Shown here: positions 23,425-27,719 of the stretch, piece by piece
Position numbering within the stretch: the stretch's first letter is position 1
Layout of the letters: each line of letters begins with the position of its first letter
Assembly: GCA_937915975.1 (NCBI GenBank)
Contig: CALGGL010000362.1
Span: forward strand, 1 to 27,719
From: an uncultured Lachnospiraceae bacterium
Lineage (GTDB): Bacteria > Bacillota > Clostridia > Lachnospirales > Lachnospiraceae
Direction: 5' to 3'
Length of the DNA: 27,719 nucleotides
Translations under genes and position numbers: made by a program
The notes under the pieces: generated by a model
What the model was told of the DNA's origin: nothing
Database searches by the model: none
Seen by the model: the letters and a program-made list of their open reading frames with translations, nothing else

Positions 23425-23478
23425 TTAGGGGTGTCCCCTAACAAGAATGCGAAACCTATATAGGTTTTGCGTATCTTG
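23425..23478. other. Candidate oriT: two inverted repeats upstream of mobC
   Basis: First, TTAGGGG (23425-23431) and CCCCTAA (23435-23441) form a tight palindrome. Second, a stem from 23442-23459 with 23460-23478 (centre CCTATATAGG, two G-U pairs and one bulge) spans about 18 bp. Both lie 33-86 bp before mobC and after the repeat array, the usual place of oriT for MobC/relaxase pairs. The nick position cannot be given. Confidence 0.55.
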
Positions 23479-23510
23479 CAGTCCAACAGGGAATAGGAGG
23501 TGGTTAATAG

Positions 23511-23840
23511 ATGAGCGAGAAAAAAACGGTTCAAAAGCTAATTCTTATGACTAAAACTGAGGCACAGGAACTGGAGAAAAAAGCTAAAGAGGTTAATATG
23601 TCAGTCGGGGCTTATATAAGACTTAAAGTAAAAGAAAGACCGAATGACTATCCGGAGATAAGAAAACTTCTGGGAGATACAATCAATGAGATAAATCACA
23701 TAGGAAATAATATCAACCAGATAACAAAGAACAACAATTCCTCGCTCTATCTTCCGGAGGATAAGGAGAGGCTGATTGCTTACATGATGAGAGTGTCACA
23801 TCGTATGGATGAGGTGGTGAGGGAGCTTGGCAATATGTAA
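23511..23840 (+). CDS. mobC: MobC-like relaxosome accessory protein
   Basis: A 109-residue protein of the MobC family, which binds oriT and helps the relaxase open the strands. The N-terminal part (KKTVQKLILMTKTEAQELEKKAKEVNMSVGAYIRLKVKE) is a ribbon-helix-helix-like DNA-binding region. The C-terminal part contains the typical INEINHIGNNINQITKNNNS stretch (about 60-80). AGGAGGTGG stands before the ATG. Its end overlaps the relaxase frame by 14 bp, so the two are translationally coupled. The inverted repeat upstream is its likely binding site. Confidence 0.9.
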   Translation: MSEKKTVQKLILMTKTEAQELEKKAKEVNMSVGAYIRLKVKERPNDYPEIRKLLGDTINEINHIGNNINQITKNNNSSLYLPEDKERLIAYMMRVSHRMDEVVRELGNM

Positions 23841-25254
23841 GATACTTCATATGAAAGATTGTACGACAGCAGTTCATAGCAGGCATCTGAAAAGGACCAT
23901 TGACTATATTAAGAATGGTGAAAAGACGCAGGAACAAATAAAGGTAGGTGCGGTAAACTGTCAGCCGGATAATGCGTATGAAAAGATGATTGAAACTAAA
24001 AAGTATTTTGATAAGCTGGATGGCAGGCAGGGGTATCATATCATCATATCCTTTAAGGAGGGAGAGACCGATGCAGACACAGCCTATGAGATAACAGAAC
24101 AATTCGTGAATGAATATCTGAAAGATAATTATGAAACGGTTTTTGCAGTTCATGATAATACTGTTCATATTCATGCACATATTGTATTTAACAGTATCAG
24201 TTTTGTGACAGGTCTTAAATATCATTATAAGAAAAACGATTGGGCAAATGAGATACAACCGATTGTAAATCGAATATGTATGGAGCATGGACTATCTACT
24301 GTAGAGATTGATAAGGATGAGCCACATGACAGATACAAGGAATGGAACGATGTCAGAGATGGTGCATTTGTATGGTCGGATATGATAAAAAGAGATCTCG
24401 ATATTGCAATCGCTGAGGCAGACAGTTATGAGAATTTTATAAACATATTACAGGAGAGAGGATATGAGATAAAGCAGAATAAATATCTCGCTGTAAAGCC
24501 GAGAGGCATGACAAGATTTAGAAGATGCAAAACATTAGGCGATGATTATTCGGAGGAGGCAATCAGGGCACGAATACCAAAGGAAAATCTGTCAAATTAT
24601 AAAGGCGAAACCTTAGAGGAGGCAGAGCGAATTATATATTCCAGAATACCACGAGGGAAGCGTGCCAGACTTACACCGATACAGAAAAAATACTATACAA
24701 GGCTATACAGACTTGGACTTATTGCAAGGCGGCCATATAGTAAAGCGTGGATGTATAAAGATGATATTAAGAAAATGCACGCATTACAGAAGAAATATTT
24801 GTTTCTTGTGGAGCATGATATTGAGAGCCTCGAACAGTTAAGAGAAGTCAAGGATAGTATCTTGTCGGAAAGAGATAGCTTGTCGGAAGAGAGAAAACGA
24901 TTGAATGCGACAAAGAGAAAATGCAAAAGCCTGTTTCAAAAGGTCTCTGTTATGGAAAGATTATATGCTGCGAAGCAAGCTTATCAAAATGGAGACAAAT
25001 ATTTTGAAGAGGAACACATAAGATGGGTTGAACTTAGTAAAGAAGTTGCTAAAGAGGGTTATTCTTATGATGAAGTGCTCCGGTTAAGGGAGCATTACGA
25101 TAACGAAATTAAGCGTTATCAGGATGTTATAAAAGATGCATCAGACAAGGTTCATATTGCGGAGGCCATTATCAGAGATCTTGAAGAAGATGATATCGGC
25201 AGAAAGCAGGAAATTGAAGATAAGGAATTAGAGAAACAGCCAAAGGTAAGATAG
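23827..25254 (+). CDS. MOBP-type relaxase (mobilisation nuclease)
   Basis: This 475-residue protein nicks one DNA strand at oriT and pilots it into the recipient. The relaxase domain (PF03432-like) fills about residues 1-230: an N-terminal segment with candidate catalytic Y27 (TIDYI), and the metal-binding triad HIHAHIVFN with H114, H116, H118 and N122. The C-terminal half is helical, strongly charged and partly coiled-coil (about 320-470). The start is probably TTG at 23827, preceded by GTGAGGGAG, giving MAICKILHMKDC, a normal beginning for this family; an ATG at 23851 is the alternative. It overlaps mobC and is followed 27 bp later by the coiled-coil gene. Confidence 0.92.
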   Translation: MAICKILHMKDCTTAVHSRHLKRTIDYIKNGEKTQEQIKVGAVNCQPDNAYEKMIETKKYFDKLDGRQGYHIIISFKEGETDADTAYEITEQFVNEYLKDNYETVFAVHDNTVHIHAHIVFNSISFVTGLKYHYKKNDWANEIQPIVNRICMEHGLSTVEIDKDEPHDRYKEWNDVRDGAFVWSDMIKRDLDIAIAEADSYENFINILQERGYEIKQNKYLAVKPRGMTRFRRCKTLGDDYSEEAIRARIPKENLSNYKGETLEEAERIIYSRIPRGKRARLTPIQKKYYTRLYRLGLIARRPYSKAWMYKDDIKKMHALQKKYLFLVEHDIESLEQLREVKDSILSERDSLSEERKRLNATKRKCKSLFQKVSVMERLYAAKQAYQNGDKYFEEEHIRWVELSKEVAKEGYSYDEVLRLREHYDNEIKRYQDVIKDASDKVHIAEAIIRDLEEDDIGRKQEIEDKELEKQPKVR

Positions 25255-25281
25255 GCTGTTATTTTTTTGGAGGTGACTTAC

Positions 25282-26604
25282 ATGGAGAGTATTGCAGATA
25301 TTTCAGCAGCGTTAGAGATGATAAGAAAAAGAGATTGTCCGAAAAAGGAAGTCCTTGCATTGGTTGAAAAGGATTTATGTAGTGGATTATCCGTTGAGGA
25401 TGTGGAGGTTTATTACAAGAGAAAGATCAGCGTTGAGAGAATGAGACTTATATCAAAGTGCCTGCATGCAGGAGTACCAAAGGAGAAGATTACTCTTATG
25501 ATGCGGCATAAGGTAGAAGACGACGGATTAAGAGCCATATATGAATATACAGTTAATGGTGTACCATTTGCGATGATTGAGCCATATGTGGAGAGCAACC
25601 GTAGTGACAGATTTATCAAGATGGCTGATAGTTGCAGCAAGTATTTATCCGGCGATAGGAATAAGAGAGCATCTGATCCGGAACAGGCAGAGACAGTAGA
25701 CGAAACCGTAGAGAAAGTTGTAGAAGAAAAGGCGGAGGAAATTACTGAGCCAGTGCAGGAGCATTCGGAGACAGATAATAAGGAAATTACAGACGAGCGA
25801 AGTAAGACTGCTCCAAAGGAAACTAACAGTCCTACTCAGCCGGTGGTGCAATCTGTTGTGTTACCGGACGATGTTATTGAGTTGCTTACCGGAATGCAGA
25901 ATATGATCAAGAGTATTAGTGAACAGATGGAAAAGCATGAGCAGATGCTTGAGGCTGAGAAGAAGAATACAATTCACATGGAGGATAAGATCAGAGAGGA
26001 ATATATAGCGAAGCTTGAAGAAAAGGAGAAGCAGCTTCAGGCAAAGGATGCAGAGATGGAGGAGCAGCAAAACCGTATCAGAGAATTGAAGCGTGCGGAG
26101 CTTAAGGTCAAGGAAGAGTATGAAAAAAAGATTAAAGAGCATGAATATAAAGCGGAAGCAAGAAGTGAAGAAAAGGCAGACACGAGCATTGAAGTAAAGG
26201 CTAAGGAGACGGAGCCTGTTCCGGATATGCCTGTTCAGAAGATGGAGGAGGAAACCAAAGTGGTAAAGAGTGATATCCCGGTATCGTATTCAAGGATTAC
26301 TACTGATAGTAGCGGACAAGTGCTCGATGCTAAACCATTGGATGTAATGACACGCAGAAGAAGAGGCATTATGGCAGTTGGAAGTGCGTTGATTTTTAAG
26401 AAGAAATCACAGAGAGACATGGTTGACAGAGCTCTTGCGGGAGAGCTTACGGTTGAGCAGATTGCTCAGATCAGACATGGAATGGAACTTAACTTGAGAG
26501 AGGATCAGCTCTGTTCCATTATTAAGAGCAGATGTGATGCAAAGATTATGAAAGAAGTGATTGAAATGGCTGCTCTTCAGAATCAAAAGGGCTATTATGC
26601 ATAA
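25282..26604 (+). CDS. Coiled-coil conjugation-region protein of unknown function
   Basis: The 440-residue protein is unfamiliar. The true start is ATG 25282, since GGAGGTGA lies just before it; a TTG at 25267 is part of that site. Residues about 1-115 are short helical repeats (LSVEDVEVYYKRKISVERMRLISKCL, then a related turn). Residues about 130-195 are acidic low-complexity. A long coiled coil spans about 205-300 (EQMLEAEKKNTI, KLEEKEKQLQAKDAEMEEQQ). The last 70 residues again carry a helical repeat (LTVEQIAQIRHGMELNLREDQL) resembling the N-terminal ones. There is no membrane segment. Located between relaxase and PcfB-like gene, it may scaffold the relaxosome; that is inference. Confidence 0.75.
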   Translation: MESIADISAALEMIRKRDCPKKEVLALVEKDLCSGLSVEDVEVYYKRKISVERMRLISKCLHAGVPKEKITLMMRHKVEDDGLRAIYEYTVNGVPFAMIEPYVESNRSDRFIKMADSCSKYLSGDRNKRASDPEQAETVDETVEKVVEEKAEEITEPVQEHSETDNKEITDERSKTAPKETNSPTQPVVQSVVLPDDVIELLTGMQNMIKSISEQMEKHEQMLEAEKKNTIHMEDKIREEYIAKLEEKEKQLQAKDAEMEEQQNRIRELKRAELKVKEEYEKKIKEHEYKAEARSEEKADTSIEVKAKETEPVPDMPVQKMEEETKVVKSDIPVSYSRITTDSSGQVLDAKPLDVMTRRRRGIMAVGSALIFKKKSQRDMVDRALAGELTVEQIAQIRHGMELNLREDQLCSIIKSRCDAKIMKEVIEMAALQNQKGYYA

Positions 26605-26616
26605 GGGGGAGATATT

Positions 26617-27719
26617 ATGGCAGAGGAAATACAGGAAGCGGTGCAGATTATCAGAGTTGCCTTTGAGGGTGTAGAAGTTGCTATGAAGATTGGAAGCGGG
26701 GGAATCGGTGCGATGCAGAAAATGGCAGATTTAATCAAGGGGCTACTTGATTATGAGAAGTCGATAGGAAAAACGAATATGAGAAGCCTGCTTGTAAAAG
26801 GTGGCGATCTGCAAGTATTTCAGTTTGAAATGGAGGATATGAAGAAAGTTAAGAAGATGGCTAAGAAGTATGGGATATTATATTCCGTATTACCTCCAGT
26901 CAACAAAGAACAGGGCAAGGCTGAAATCCTGTTCCATAGTGAGGCGGTTCCACGAGTAAATATGATGGTACAGAAGCTCAGCAAGGGCAGAGTTACAACC
27001 TTTGAAGATTACTTAAAGGAAGAGGATGGTAAGCAGCTTGACACGATTATGGATTATCTGCATGAGGAGAAGAAAAAGGGAAACCTTGATGTCCACACTG
27101 AAGCAAACAAAGTCATTGATGACATGATTGAAAAGGTAGGAATGTTTGCGATGGAAAAGGATTCAATCAGTGTGGACTCTATCAAGGAAAACTTCTCTAT
27201 TCCACAGGAACAGGCAGAGGGGGTTGTTGGAAAGCTCGAAACAATGGGGGTACTTGCAAAAGGAAATGATACCGGGCATTATAAGGTGCTTATGGACAAG
27301 GAAGCATTCAAAAACCGTATCCGAGGATATCAGGATCTTGCTGAAAAGATGCGGGCAGTTGCTAAGTCAAAGGATACGAGTCTTGTGGATATTACGATTA
27401 GCAAGACATTGATTATCGAAGAAAATGAACTTGCGGTTAAAACACGCATTCCCGGAACATGGGGAGACAACGCAAGATATATCTGGATTCGTAAGGATGA
27501 TGTCATGGAGATTCATGGCGGTAAGACAATGCTTACTTTTATTGATAAGGATAAGGAATATAAGATGTATGATGCCGAAAACAGGGTTGCGTCAACCATG
27601 AAAGGCTCAGATCTTTATTCTAAGCATTATGACAGTGTAGAAATAGGTGTCCGCAAGCGTTATGAGAAGATGCGTAAGGAGAAAGACGAGAGAGAGAAGG
27701 CTGCTAAGGATATATCAAA
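26617..27719 (+). CDS. PcfB/DUF3801-family conjugation protein (cut by window edge)
   Basis: An open frame of 367 codons with no stop before the right edge. ATG 26617 follows GGGGGAG. The N-terminal 150 residues (EAVQIIRVAFEGVEVAMKIG, then SLLVKGGDLQVFQFEMEDMKK and a KKYGILYSVLPP segment) resemble the DUF3801/PcfB family, which accompanies the relaxase and coupling protein in Firmicutes conjugative elements such as pCF10 and Tn1549-like transposons. Around residues 175-225 lies a winged-helix-like stretch (DSISVDSIKENFSIPQEQAEGVVGKLETMGVL), probably DNA-binding. The visible end is a charged Lys/Glu/Arg helix. The protein is longer than the PcfB core alone. A VirD4-type coupling protein gene is expected next. 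Confidence 0.85.
   Translation, partial: MAEEIQEAVQIIRVAFEGVEVAMKIGSGGIGAMQKMADLIKGLLDYEKSIGKTNMRSLLVKGGDLQVFQFEMEDMKKVKKMAKKYGILYSVLPPVNKEQGKAEILFHSEAVPRVNMMVQKLSKGRVTTFEDYLKEEDGKQLDTIMDYLHEEKKKGNLDVHTEANKVIDDMIEKVGMFAMEKDSISVDSIKENFSIPQEQAEGVVGKLETMGVLAKGNDTGHYKVLMDKEAFKNRIRGYQDLAEKMRAVAKSKDTSLVDITISKTLIIEENELAVKTRIPGTWGDNARYIWIRKDDVMEIHGGKTMLTFIDKDKEYKMYDAENRVASTMKGSDLYSKHYDSVEIGVRKRYEKMRKEKDEREKAAKDIS

Larger units (their letters stand above)
8060..27719 (+). mobile_element. Left portion of an integrative conjugative element, Tn1549-like mobilisation order
   Basis: From parB onward nearly every recognisable gene belongs to conjugation, partition or element cargo: ParB, ParM, ParR-like, Toprim primase, RadC-like, MobC, MOBP relaxase and PcfB/DUF3801, all on the + strand and tightly spaced. 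The order MobC, relaxase, PcfB resembles Tn1549-type Firmicutes elements. Integrase, VirD4-type coupling protein and secretion genes are absent and should lie to the right. The left boundary is only approximate. A plasmid integrated here is a less likely alternative. Confidence 0.85.

Noticed and set aside
23713..24288. Minus-strand reading frame of 191 codons opposite mobC and the relaxase
   Set aside because: Both + strand genes here have clear family motifs (MobC block, HIHAHIVFN); the opposite frame has a Leu/Ile/Cys-rich composition typical of an antisense shadow.
27146..27412. Small + strand reading frame of 88 codons
   Set aside because: It lies wholly inside the open PcfB/DUF3801 frame (26617 to the edge) in another phase and has no recognisable product.

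Overview
The window looks like a chromosomal segment of a low-to-moderate GC Firmicute, most probably a Lachnospiraceae (gut/rumen Clostridia). I infer this from a PurO-type IMP cyclohydrolase next to a stand-alone AICAR formyltransferase, Shine-Dalgarno sites of AGGAGG type before most genes, and Firmicutes-style conjugation genes. No 16S or other decisive marker is present, so genus is not assignable.

Region 1 (about 1-8060) is chromosomal backbone, all on the + strand: an ElyC/SanA/YdcF-type membrane protein, the last two purine steps (IMP cyclohydrolase and AICAR formyltransferase, separated by a very long hairpin), a YczE-like membrane protein, a tiny lipoprotein with two VYGPP motifs followed by a radical SAM/SPASM enzyme, a 32-bp tandem repeat with a decapitated DUF4143 ATPase fragment, greA behind a consensus sigma-A promoter, and lysS.

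Region 2 (about 8060 to beyond the right edge) is the left part of an integrative conjugative element (ICE) with a Tn1549-like mobilisation order, apparently lying just downstream of lysS. In order: ParB; a five-fold zinc-ribbon protein with a degenerate nuclease-like C-terminus; about 420 bp without a gene that folds as a structured RNA; a Cys-rich protein; ParM and a ParR-like protein; a 27-residue basic peptide; a lipoprotein; a 1797-residue thioester/SpaA-repeat sortase-anchored adhesin; two conserved ICE proteins (one DUF5688-like); a 43-residue protein; RadC-like JAMM protein; a Toprim primase-like protein; a 32-bp repeat array and a long inverted repeat that together look like an origin region; MobC; a MOBP-type relaxase; a coiled-coil protein; and a PcfB/DUF3801 protein cut by the window edge. 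Integrase, coupling protein and type IV secretion genes would be expected further right.

How the parts work together: MobC and the relaxase would process an oriT, for which the inverted repeat directly upstream of mobC is the best candidate. The Toprim protein and RadC-like protein suggest DNA processing or replication during transfer. ParM/ParR and ParB suggest active segregation of an excised circular form. The adhesin and lipoprotein are surface cargo.

The most unusual observations are: (a) the 32-bp repeat array after the primase gene, where each repeat also spells a MKKSYHFGRML-like micro-ORF joined to the next by an ATGA stop/start overlap; (b) twin perfect 19-bp palindromes inside the 3' end of parB; (c) the structured RNA before the Cys-rich gene; and (d) the VYGPP lipoprotein plus radical SAM pair.
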